Assembly: GCA_013398295.1 (NCBI GenBank)
Contig: VZSF01003242.1
Location: 630,208 to 694,207 of the forward strand
Length of the DNA: 64,000 bases
Direction: 5' to 3'
DNA from: Chionis minor
Taxonomy: Eukaryota > Chordata > Aves > Charadriiformes > Chionididae
Under the pieces are notes generated by a model. It searched no databases. It was not told the origin of the DNA and saw only the letters and a program-made list of their open reading frames with translations. Below are positions 1 through 12,600 of the stretch, piece by piece. A program made the translations under genes and the position numbers. Position 1 is the stretch's first letter. Each line of letters begins with the position of its first letter.

Positions 1-562
1 TTTTTTAAGAAAAGAGCACTAAAGTGTTGGAGAGAAATCAAAAAGAAATACATATTTTTTCAAACAGACAAAGAAATGGATGCACTTCTATTCTGGATAC
101 TTATTAACCTTTTACTATTTCCCTGTATCATGGATGTCTCATGACAATATTTGCAATCAATGATTTTCAGAACCAATATACAATGAGTTAATCAAACCCA
201 TGCAAAAATATGATGGGCCGTCTCACTTTACAAAACCACGATATAAAATCAATTATCCAAAAGGTTCCCCACTGCTCTCTAATTCAGAAGAGTCATTAGG
301 TTGCTTAGGGTATTAAACACCACTCATACTATGACAGACCTTCGCCAAGTTGATTTTGTAAGTTATCAGGTTTAAGACTGCTACATTTTTATGCACTAGA
401 AAGCGCAACTCACTAACAGTCCATGCTTGTCTCACTCCCAAGAAACAATAATTTTCAACTAAGAGATCATAAACACCATGCAATCCAAATACAGCTGCAC
501 AGAACACTAGCAAGGCCATGCAGAGCTGACATACAGTCAGAAGGTTATTGAAGAATACACAC
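1..562 (-). other. Start of the intron downstream of the last exon
   Basis: No further CADPS2 exon is visible here: the expected continuation of the protein (an NG-rich segment followed by LWKLDAL-type helices) does not appear in any frame. Positions 313-562 are an open extension of the previous exon frame and are discussed as a finding. Confidence 0.7.
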
Positions 563-682
563 GTGGAGTCATACATAGAAGTCATCCAGGTTGGTGTAGT
601 AAAGCTAGGTATTTGTGGAAGATTAAGAGGCAAACTTGGAACTTTTGGAAGAGCTACATTAGGAAGACTGTTGGTGATGCTC
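563..682 (-). CDS. CADPS2: CADPS2 exon: Pro/Leu-rich spacer (residues 467-507)
   Basis: This 120-nt exon has acceptor TTCTTCACAG and probable donor GTGTGT. After a shared lysine codon it reads [20 protein letters not shown], then [20 protein letters not shown], with two bases of the last codon. The repeated LPxV/LPxxP pattern is a proline-rich spacer in the MUN region of this family, and homologues continue with an NG-rich exon that is not in the window. The donor context, AC before GTGTGT, is weaker than at other exons, and the frame stays open into the intron down to 313. The end at 563 therefore rests on the match to homologues. Confidence 0.9.
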
Positions 683-3600
683 CTGTGAAGAAATAAACAA
701 TGTAGGAATACAATAAAAAATAGAATATTTAGAGGACAACAGGGGAGAACACCTGATTAGACAGAAAGCTATAGGCAGGTGCTTTGTTCAGATCTTGTAG
801 AAAGCACTTACTTGACAGGTTGCCATGACTCTTGTTCAAGACCTCTGTGAATGGACTGGGCAATTGATGATTCCATGAGATCGATGTAGCGGATGACCAT
901 GGGAACAAAAATTTCTTGCAAGTGCTTGTGAAACTTTCCATTGCACAAAAATGCTTTAAAAACAAACAAAACACAAATTAAAAAAATGTCAGGCCTTTCC
1001 CTACTTTATTTTGCTACAGGAAAAAGTATTTCTTAAAATGTTTTAGTACACAAAAGCATTTTAAGAACAAGATCCAGCTTGTGGAGGAAATAGAGTTCAT
1101 AAAAGATAAATGAAGTGCTCCATGAGGACACTGCAGTACATTTTAAACTGTCACTGTAACGAAAAGTAGGCACATACTGAAGTTTTTGTTGAACCACATC
1201 ACTTTCACATCTTCTTAACATTAACCATATACTTTGCTGAATCTAAGCCTTAACAATTTTGTTCAATACTTAGACACCGAGACAGAACAAAAAAAGCAAA
1301 CCAAGCAAACAGTATTTGAATGTCATTCAATTATTTTTATTCTCCTTGTGCTAAGAAGAACAAAAGTTACAGTAAAGCATTCCAGCCTCACTAGGCTATG
1401 TACAAAAATACAAAGGTATACAGCATTTCCTCCAGATTACTTAATGGAAACAGGCCATATGTGACATACGAGTGTTCAGGAGAATAAGAACAGTTTGCCC
1501 ATCTGCTCTTTGTCCTTGGGAGCTTGCAAAGTCCTGAATCACTGCCTACCGTGACACAGGACATTCAATGAGCTCTTGAAGCGAAAACATGTCTTGGTAT
1601 GCCTATGCATGTCCATACACAAAAATCTCAAAGACCAGAGCTCACCATCAGAATCCTGGCTTTCCTCATCCTGACACACGCACAAACCGCATCCCGGCTC
1701 CCTTGAACAAAAGCACCTCCCAGCCAGTCTGTGCTCATGTGAAACTCAGCCCCAGCAGCCACACTTGCCTCTACTCTGCCCTCTCCACTGTCTCGCGAAA
1801 TTTTAAAGGATGCTGACTGTACACTTCCCTACTGGAAGTTTGCTCATTCTCTGGTGTGATTCTCTCCAACTTCACAGCAATTGTAGTTTTGTAACTATTT
1901 AAACGAACTCCTGAAAACTAGTTGCCTTAAGTACTTAGGAAAGCTGACAACATGTGACACGCCTACAGGTGTTCTCTTGCTTTCTGAAAGAAACAGAGTT
2001 TACTGGTGGGCATACTATAAGCATGAAGCATATTATGCAAGAAAAGGTAAATAGTTATAAGCAGTAGAAAATCATCTGCTTTACAGATGGGATTTACTGC
2101 ATGAAAAACCATATACACAATGCAAACTGAAGATGTATGAAAACCTGAAAATATGTTTGCCACCATCACTGTTTGTCTCGGTACTCCTTGAAACGTTCTC
2201 TATCGAATCCAAACTCTTAGTGGACTAATGTCCTGTCCCACCAACAGAATGTATCAATTTCATGCTTTGAATGTGTCTGCATTCACCCACTAACCCAGCA
2301 CTGTTACTAGGATCTATAAGAATATTCCTATATGTACATGGAAATCATAGAGGTAAGCTGGAGCCATAGAGAATTTTCATGATTTTGGCAGCCCTCCCTN
2401 CTTGTGGGTTTCTCCACCTACCTATTCCTGCATCTGGGATTCTCATTTCATTTGGATGGGTACCACAACCACATTTTCAGGAGCTTTTCTCCTCTTCCTA
2501 AGAAGAAAAGGCTGGATGATGGGGCTCAAACCCCTGTAAACCGCCTCATAAAATTACAATCTGCTCTTGTTCCACTATTCGTACAACTCCATGTATAAAA
2601 TATAAAAATATTTTCTGTAACTTCCAGGAACTCCTTTGCCTTCCATTCCTGAATCATGTCCACTACAAACTGAACTTGGGAGAGATGGAGACTATGGGGA
2701 AAAAGTGCCATGAGTTTCAGCTCCCTATTGCTACTTGTATTGCAAGGAAGCGCCTCTGTTGCTGCATGTCTGGACAATAATTTTTTTCCCCTTTTTTTTC
2801 TTCTTGTAGACAATGATCTGAAGCTAAGCAGTATTTTCTTGAAAACATCCTTGTAGAGTAATGTGAGATTATGTATCGATCACTTTTACCTATGGAGACA
2901 AGACCAATGTGATCCGTGCTCTCTGTTTCTGCCCACCTGCCCCTTAGTTGCTAAGAATATCGAAACTTTTAGCTAATTTCAACCATGCTACACACCAGGG
3001 TGGAAATCTCAGATATATGAAGTTTCATGAAAACAGGCAGCTAAGTAGCGGGCAGAGATTATTAGGGTTTCCACTGAGAAAAAGGCAGCGGCATAGGCTC
3101 ATCTCTTATTAAACACTTGAGAATCAACCCTTGAGAGCACCTATGAGTCTATTACAAACATGCTCCATTATTTACACTGCTCATCGAACTACTTGTTAAC
3201 TAGCTAGTTGTGGCATAATTATTTGTGTATCAGGCACTCAAAACAGTGTTATTTTTTCTATATTTATATATCTTAAAACTGCAGCATCTGTGAGCAGTAA
3301 TAATAAATGAGAAGGATTCGGATATTAACACAAAGATTTCACAGTAAACAGCTGATGAACGTTGCCTTTGAGAAACAAAAGGTGGCTGGTATAAAGTTAC
3401 ATATTAGGCTCATTTTTCAAGGCAACTTAGAGCTTAAAAACAACAAGAAGAATACAACTGTGTCAATTAGGTCAATATTGCTGCCACAGCAAAACCCTGC
3501 AGGATTGGCATTAATCAGGCAATCACAGTTACTTGGAGAGATGAGCTTGTAGTTTACCGTTTTCTGAGCACACCGCAGAAATGCTCTGCTACAAGCCCTA

Positions 3601-6600
3601 CTCTGGGAATTACAGTAATAAAGCCCCATGGGCAGGAGGGTGACTCTTGTTATTCTGGAGTCAGAATGAAATTTAAAGAAGTCACAGGCAATAGAAGCTG
3701 TTCAACCTAAAAAGCCGAATAATTTTCCTAACATCCCGACAGTAGTCTTTGCAGGGAAGCGAAACTTTCCAAATTGATGCCACAACTCCTAATCTGACTG
3801 CCCCTCCGCAGAGATCCCTCTGTATGTGGGCACACACAGGAGAGTGCTGTCTTGGATCAACAACTCAGTGAGCATTCTGTTTTCCCAGGGCCGAGGACAT
3901 GGCAGCTCTGATTTACCCACCTGGAGATCTCTGTCAAGGATTACTGCAGGGCAGGGAAAGAACTCCGAGCGCAGAGGTAAGTGATATAGCTGAGTATCAT
4001 CAGCAGACTCATGGCACTCTACCCTATGATTAGAACTGATCTATCCAAAAGGTACCACCTGTGCATCAAAGCAGCCGGGAAACAAGAGATCCTTGAGGAA
4101 ATGCCACACTTCAAATCCCTCAACTACCACTTGTCTTCAAAGCTATGTAGCTTAATTCTCCATTGTCTTGTCAATACAGACACCCCACATCCTCTTCATA
4201 CGAGCCATCTCATATTCACACAAACAACAACAAAATTAAAGCCTGTGCCAGGGCAAGCTAATGCCTAGACAATATTAATCGAAAACAGACTGCAGGAACA
4301 GAAACAGATCCCCAAAGGAAAAATTCTTGATATACTGAAGTTGAAGATGGAAGTTATTCAACTTTTACATATTAGGTAGCTGAAAAATATTAAATTATAT
4401 CAAGAAAAGACCAGAGATGAAAAATACAGTCCCTGGAATGATGTCTCTCCTGTAACAGCAGGAAAAGAATCTACTGTGCTTATGTGCATCAGAAACTGTG
4501 GGGCTTGCCTTGCTTTTACTTATACAGGCACAGCTTATGAGTTATCCTGGAGTCAGCACGTTATCCTGTCCTCAAGAACTTCTGCAGAATCAGAGGAAGG
4601 GAAGAATGACACAGGTTAACATGAGTCTCTTTTCCACTGACAAAATTAGCACTTTGGTAGGCAGTCTATAATTATCCTGCTCTCCATAGGATTCTTGGGA
4701 AGGCATCACTTGGATTTCCTTGCGTATTTTTAAATTCAAAGCAATGCCAGTAAATTTCAAGTAGGAAATTTCCTTGGGGCTCCATATTCTATTCATAGCA
4801 GTTGAAAATCATTAATAACATGAAAAAAGAAAGCTTGTATTTTCATTCATTTCCTGTTTATATTACATTCTGACTCCACGGAGCATTTATTAATCAGTTA
4901 CTAAATTGTGGTGAAAATTGTAAGTCCCTCAGCTTATATACAAATTGTTGTGTATTTTTACATATATGACATACTTTAAAAGTGAATTTTAGAAATACAC
5001 TATATGGAAGCAAGCTGAAAATTTATTTAGGAAGTAAAAATTCCCCCCCTTCCCCCCGCCAGAACTTCAGCAATGAAACTGCCAAGAACTTCATCTTTAC
5101 AAGACAGAGTGACACAAACAGCTTATTGCACAATTTTCTTGTACCCAAAATGCCCATTCAGTCAAAAAGCTTGTTGGATATTCTGGAAAGCAATTATGCA
5201 GCTTGAGTTAGGTCTTAGTATCACTAACCAAAAACATGTAGCTCTAAAGTGAAGGCAGGGTATCAGTTCAAAGCAGCTCCTCATAGGAGCAAAAATTTTA
5301 AGTCCTTGATCTAAGAAAAGATTCCCACTACAATAAATAAGAAGTGTAAGGTTTGATGAAAGGTATCTTTATGCATGGCTATAAACTTTGCTTTGATTAC
5401 CTTAAATCCAAATAGTTTTCTATCTCCACCCTGTACTTTAATATGGGGGCTACGATGTTGTAAACAGATTCTAGTACAAAAGGGGCGCGCAGGCTGTAAG
5501 AAAGCAGGAAGGTGATGCTGTCTTCGGTGGTGTTTGCCACTCTGCTACTAGCAATAGCTCAAAAAAAAAAAAAGATCAGAGAATTCCTGTTTGAAATCAA
5601 TAGCCATGATAACAGCAATGGCTTTCAGGAGGCTAACGCTCAACATGCTGTTTTTTCTAATTCAGCTTCATCAGACTGTCTACAGGTGTACCACGGTTGA
5701 GCAGGTTGAGCATCATTTTAAAGCAGGTACCCTGAGTAGTACTTGATGGAAAATGAAGATTATGACTTAACTTTATAATACTAGTTTTGATTTGTGCCAA
5801 TGTAGTAATGCAATAATGCCGAGCAACAGCACAGTATGTAGTGTCAGCAGTCATAGTGACTCTTGGAAGGAAAAATTCGTAAGGAAAGGAGCAGAATATT
5901 GAATATACAATTGAAAAATCTCTAAAATAAGACAAATATACAGATACTTCATGTAACTGGGCACATGCCACTAAAAGATATCTCTGATACCATCTCAAAT
6001 GAAGAGGAATTAATATATGTTTGTCTTGAGGCACTGATTAATCTGAATAATTAAACAACTATAGAAAGTAAATTGATCTCTAGAGCAAGCCTTTTCATAA
6101 CATAATTTATAGACTTTGCAGACAAAAAGTAACATGGTCATTACAGAAAATAACACACAATCCTGGGGCAACCAGGTCCTTCTTCCCCCTATAAATACCC
6201 ATTTCTGGAAAAAATAATTTTGCTAGCATAGAGACATATTGGGTACTATTATCTCTGTACAATCTGCAAAGCTTAACACAGTCAGGCATAATTTTGTATG
6301 AACTTTGGAGATCATTAAAATGTGTAATATAAAAGCAGCTACAATATTTTTTAAAAATCTTTACATTTTGAAAAACCACAACAAATTTATCTACAATCTA
6401 TTACTTATCTCTACAGTAAATGTAATTTTTTACATCACTTTTTTCTTTTTGTTAGCTCTTGTCAGAAAATTTGAATTATTTTAGAGGATAGGAAGATCAT
6501 ACTCTTCCATGCCTTTTTTTATGTAGTTCTGCAGTTAGACTTAACACAACAGGAAAGCAGTCACTGGTGAAACCCTAATTGTTGTGGAATAAGGTCAGAA

Positions 6601-9600
6601 AAAATGGAGAAGCTTAAAGTGACTCAAAATGGAGTCCTTCATAATAGAAATGTGAAGCTGCTGTCAGGACTCCCTCTTCCTCCCCCCTTTATGAAAAGTT
6701 ATAAGCTGTATCAGAAAATGTGTTTTTTTTCTCATTGTTAAATGAATATTGGCTTTGAAGTATTTGGCTTGAATCTTGTCCAATGTTCTGTATGCTAGGT
6801 AAAATAACACATTTGATATCATTTGCATAGTAAAGACCATGCATTTTCATTATCTCACAGTCTTTCTAATATTATATTGTAGTGACATAGTTATAAAAAT
6901 TGTCTTACATGTAAGTTTTCTTTAAAGCTGTAAATGTTAGGCTTTTTCTTTATTGTTAGGAGTTCGCTCATGTCAGGTTTACGTGAAAACTGCTTCCTGC
7001 ATTGAAGATTTAGAGCTCATTTAAGGCTCTTGAGATAGAATAACACGCAGGTGTCAGTCCTCCAAATTTCAGTGAAGATTAACCTAATATGCAATATGGT
7101 GACCTAACAGTTCTTCATTTGAAAGAAATCTGAAAAGTAATCTCTGATATAGCCGGAGACTGAGAATAACCCAGTGGGATTTCCACCTCTTCATTTCCTA
7201 ATGAGTTTTTTGATAATGAGAGGTGACTTTGCCAGTCACTGTGGGCTCTATTATGGCTAATTTACTCCACTTCACTCTCCTTGTTAATTATTAACACTAG
7301 CCTTTTTATCCTCATGAGACCACATTCCACTTTTTCCCTTTTTAGCTTTTTTTTTTTCCTCCAAATCTATCTGTATGAAGGTGATAGTTTTCAGGGAAAG
7401 GTCTTCATTTTTGGTAAAGACAGAATTATTTATTTCATTTTGGAAGACTGTAAAATTGATTATATAAGCATGGGGAGCTCTTTCTAACGGCTTTAATTCA
7501 CTTGCAAGGTGAAAAGGCTGTTAATTAAAGAATAAGCACTGAGGTATGTTCCACTTGGGAATCTGTTCTTAGTAGAATGGTCACTTGCCACTTGCTAACA
7601 TATCCACCGATTAAAAGGTGACTAATTTCCACAGTTGCTTTCCCATAGTTCTGGGAGAAAAAAAATTGTGTAATTTTCCAGATGGCTTTCACTTTCCAGA
7701 AACTCTCATTTACTGTATCTATTACCATTAGGGAATTACTGAAATTGGTATACAGGTGTGACATTTCATACAGCAGTTGTTTCTTATCCTTCAGTTAAGG
7801 TTTTACAATCTCGCTAATAACTGCTTTGACATGAAAGTTTACATAAAATGTCTTTCCTAAGGCTGTTTTAATCATTTAGCATTATTATCCATTTAATCTT
7901 TTAAGGAAAGAAAAATCAGTAGTCTACCAGCAACCTCTTTGCACATGAGGACAACCCTTGTTTGGTTTTTTAAGAGTTCTCTCAGGTTGGAACGAAAGTG
8001 CAAAGGAACACAAATGACACAATAATATAGTTAAAACTGGTGCCACAAATCCTTCTTGAAAAACTATTGTATAATACCTCCACAGCTTTCAGAAACCACA
8101 TAGTTGTTTTAAGTGCACACAACATCACAACTAGAGACGCGCTTCCTAAACTGAAAATGTAAGATGGTAGGAAAGACACTTGAATGTAGGCTTCAGATTT
8201 TTAACCTGGATTTTAGATGATGAGACACCCACTTCAAGTAAGGCAGAACCTGCCTTGCAGGAGTCTAACTCTTATGAGATCTGCCCCCAAGATCAAACAA
8301 TTCCTACACCCTTCTGAGCAGCCCGTTAAATCAAGGTTAAGTTACTACCAGTATCACAACTTTAATAATTTTCTGTAGTTGCAGTTTGTCCAACAAGGGA
8401 CCCAGATGAAACATTCGCGAATATCTTAAAAACAAACTAAATGAAACACTAACTGGTAAATTTTGTTTCACTAGGATAACATGCAAAAAAAGGAATCATC
8501 AGGAATATGGCATTTCATATGGAATGTCAGGGTATGGAAACATAATTCACGAAAAGAGACCTCGAAGACTGGGCATTAATGTTCTTTCACTCTGTCCTAG
8601 ACCACACCCAACACAGTGCAATATCAGGGACTTTCAACAACCCTGTTTGGGATTCAGCTCTAGTTTAGTGGCCCTGTCCATTTGCCCTTTTCCCACCGTG
8701 AAGTTCGTTATCTATCGTATGACAGGGAATTGTACATTTGCTAGTTGCTCCATTTCATGACATGGTGCTGTAGCCAACAGGTACTACATTGAGACAACCT
8801 ATTTATTTCAATAAACACTTGGCAGCTAAGGTTAACAATAATACCATGATAAATAATATAGGTTGCAATACGTGTAACCTTGGAGAAAAGCTCTTGAATA
8901 CAATTTTCTGTTCTTTCAGTCAAGCAGTTTCCAAACAGAGATATAAAATTCTTAAAAGCTATTGAACTTCCACAGAAATTAAATGAATTTTCCAGGAAGA
9001 GTTAAAAAGGATTCCTTGCATTTATAGGAAAAAACTCAAATTTTGGAATAACTCAAATCATTGCATTAAAATACTATTTGGATCTCCAAAACTAATTAAA
9101 AACCAGCAGGTAATTTTCTCATTTTTAAAAAATAAAATATGAGTAAACATAAAACATAGCACAAATGTTTTTTTTTTCTTTTTGATGCCTTAAAATGTGA
9201 GGAGCAATTATCTGTCTGGAAAATAAGGTGCAATCCAGTGTTTTTAAAATAACACCTAATCCATTTTCTCTGGTTTCATTGGTTATTTCCTTAATTCCAT
9301 TATTAAAATCACTTTCACACAAAACATGCCTAGAAAATCACTTAACTATGATTAAAAAATAAAATCTCCTTTCAAAGACAAATAAAAGCAAAATACAGCT
9401 ATTTCAAATTTTGATCTCCAACTCAAATAATGATACAACAATACAAGAAGTGAAAATAACACTCTGATTTACTGTATCTTACCACATTCTCATGAAGCCT
9501 GCAATACCTTTACTGACATAACTAGTCTGAAAGTACTTTCCATGAAGGAAATACTAACCACAACTTTATTTACGCAGTATAGATTAAACATGAAATATTA

Positions 9601-12600
9601 AATACATATTATGCTGCCTGTACATAATTGATTTAAAACTGAGCAATTTGTCATACTGAATGGTTAATGGATCACCAGAAAAAGGACTGAAATGGTGCAA
9701 GGATAGAGAGAAACTGCTCAACTTCCAAGAAATGGAGCACCGGGGTATATATCATAAACACAGACACCATCACTTCTATTTTGAGAATTGTATTATATAG
9801 AAACACATTTCTAAGGTGTGGGCACATTGAAAACTCTTATCCACACTATAAGTAAAGAACTTAAGATCTTACTGTCATTTCTGAGGGCGTTATTCAGCAG
9901 CTGGAAAAGTGGGAAGCTGTCCCAGGAGTCCTGCGGCTGTGCCTCTAGCGCTGAATCCATATCAACAGAATAAAGAGACAAAAACTTCTCTGCATGCTCA
10001 GCCAATAATTCTGGCCACCAAGCGAATGCCTGCAAACATGGCAAAATAGAATTATTAAACACAAGTCATAAAGCAAAGAGATGTGCTGTATCAATGGCAA
10101 AATACATTTGAATATCTCACTTCATGTTCTGTCTCTTTTGGGGAGGATGAACAGGCCAAGTGAAAAACGTGAAAATATTTTAAAAAACCTTTCAGCAAAA
10201 AGATTATACTGGGAAAGATGATATAATCGGAACAAAAATGTAACACAAAAAATCAAAACAGGAATACAAATCCCTGCAACTCTTTTTGTCAGAGAGCAAA
10301 GAAAAGGCCACATTGCTGAAAAATTACTGTATATGCTTCTTTTGATTCCATTCAGTTCTATAAGTAATCAGATTAATTATTTTTTTCAAATAAATTCTTG
10401 TGAATACCTTTTGCACTCATTTTTTAATCAGAAGGGATGGTTTTAATGTGAAATCTTATTCTTTGAAGTCTAAGGCTTTTTTAAAGAGGTACAGAGTGTT
10501 TTTTTATTCCTATTTTTGCCTTAAAGATGTCGGCTTCTCCTGAAGAAGAAAATTCTACAAATGCTACAAATACATCTTTAGGAATTCGCTAATGTCTCTA
10601 TTAATTTTCAGTAACTTAACAACACATTGGAATACACTGTTTTCTTTGGTAAAAATTTAGATTCTTAGGTAACCTTAGCTTAAAAGAAGAGAAGAAACCT
10701 GTGAAAAATAGTACGTCATCAAGTAAAGCCAATTTCACATTAAAGACCACTTCACGTATAACTCTTACACCATTTTACTGTCACTTAAATCTAGGCTTTG
10801 AAAGGTCAGTATTGAAGCTGAGTATTGGATCAGAGGGAGTTGTATGATCCTGGAGCTAAAGATGAAGGTGAAGTGAGCTTATGAAATGGGATGAATATCA
10901 CACACTGCTGAGAATGTTTTGTTCAGAGTTAATGAAGATATCTGACCATGAGAAATACCTACACACACTAGATAAGAAAATGTCTTTGCTTTCAAACTTA
11001 TGCCCCTCATTTTGAATATCTCATGTTGAGTATTTATGAGATGCCAATATGGGACATATGTAGCTTGATCTATACAAGCACTGAATTCCCACAACTTCAA
11101 ATAAAGTCTTAGAAATCCTCACTGGCATTTCTAAAACACGGGTCCTATGTAGAAATACGAACTCAGGCCTGAAAAGTATCAAATAAAACACAGCTTCTGA
11201 AAAGTGGTGTACAAAGATTTGTTTCCATCCTGGATTTTCTGATGACTGCCTGTAATTCTTCTTGACATGGGGCAAATGGAGAAAAGATGAATTGCCAAGA
11301 GATTTTAAAGAAATGATGAGGATTCTCTGCTATTACTGAAAAGTACTTTGTGTGTTGCAGTGTCAAGATTGAAGGGTGCTGATTAGTACCATAGTGAAAA
11401 GGGCACATAAGGCTTCAAAACTTTTGGTAAGAGTTTGAAATGCAGTCTTTTTCCTCAAACTGGAGGAAGTTTCTCATTAGTAAATCCTGTTTAAATGGGC
11501 ACTTGTTAAAAGAACAGACTCCCTACCCTACAAAATAACTAAATGCATAGAAATAAAGAAGAAAATAAATGTATACAGGCATTGGCAGGTGTCTCCTCTA
11601 GGCAAGCAAAACTCTTTTCAGAAAATACTGCCAAAAACTCAAAAAAACCCAAAGCAAAACCAAAACCAGAAAACAGCACATTTTCTTTCCATCTTCTTCC
11701 TCTTTGCAAATGACGCTTTGAACCCAGACAGAAATACTTCTGACCCTCTCAAGAACGACCCATCATTGCTTAGGCAGCAAAGAAGAAGAATAGAAAAACA
11801 AATACTACAGCTAAGACAGTAGTTCAGTCATTAAGGATAAATATGAAAACAGGATAAAGGCAATTAGCAACTTGTGACACACATTCTAAGAGAACAAAAA
11901 CATTGACCAGATTAAAGGAAGACAGAATTTCTTTGATTCTAGAAAGACACACAAATGTGGTGATACAACACCAGAAATCATCAGAACAATTTAATACACA
12001 GTTCCATGCTACAAATGGTGAAAAATAATGCTTAGTTCATCATGAATTACATACCTCTCTTCCCTTTGGGAATCCCAGAAATTTGGAAGTGTTATGAATT
12101 AAAAAAAAAAAATAAAAAAAATCTAGTATTAAAAAAAGTGATATACTGTTTTAAAGATTAGCGATCCTTTTCATCAACTGCACCATCAAACACTCAACAT
12201 TTACTTGACATTATAATGTGAAATCACCACACTTAATCTTCCATTTTGAGTAGGGAACGTATAATTTTTTGATCTATTTCTCAGATATATTTTGATATTG
12301 AAATTCCACATGCTCCATAAATTTCAGTAAAATTGAACATTTATTACATGAATGAAGGAAAGGGAAAGTAATCTTAAAATAATCTTTATTCTTTTCAAGC
12401 TCTCTTAGGTTAGATTGAAAACTTCTGCTGAACTGATTTTTCTGAAGGCATAAGAAATATATTTACCCTTCTGAAAACTACCATATTTCTGACTGCAAGT
12501 AAGTAGTATGGAAAGTAATCTTTGAAGAGAGAGGTATCACATGATCTCTTTCTTCTGTGTTCTTTTTCACAGAAGTCTAATAATCTTACAGTAATGCATG

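Noticed and set aside
5657..6034. 125-codon open frame on the minus strand, same strand as CADPS2
   Set aside because: No match to any CADPS2 segment; the protein is continuous without it and no fitting acceptor and donor pair was found.
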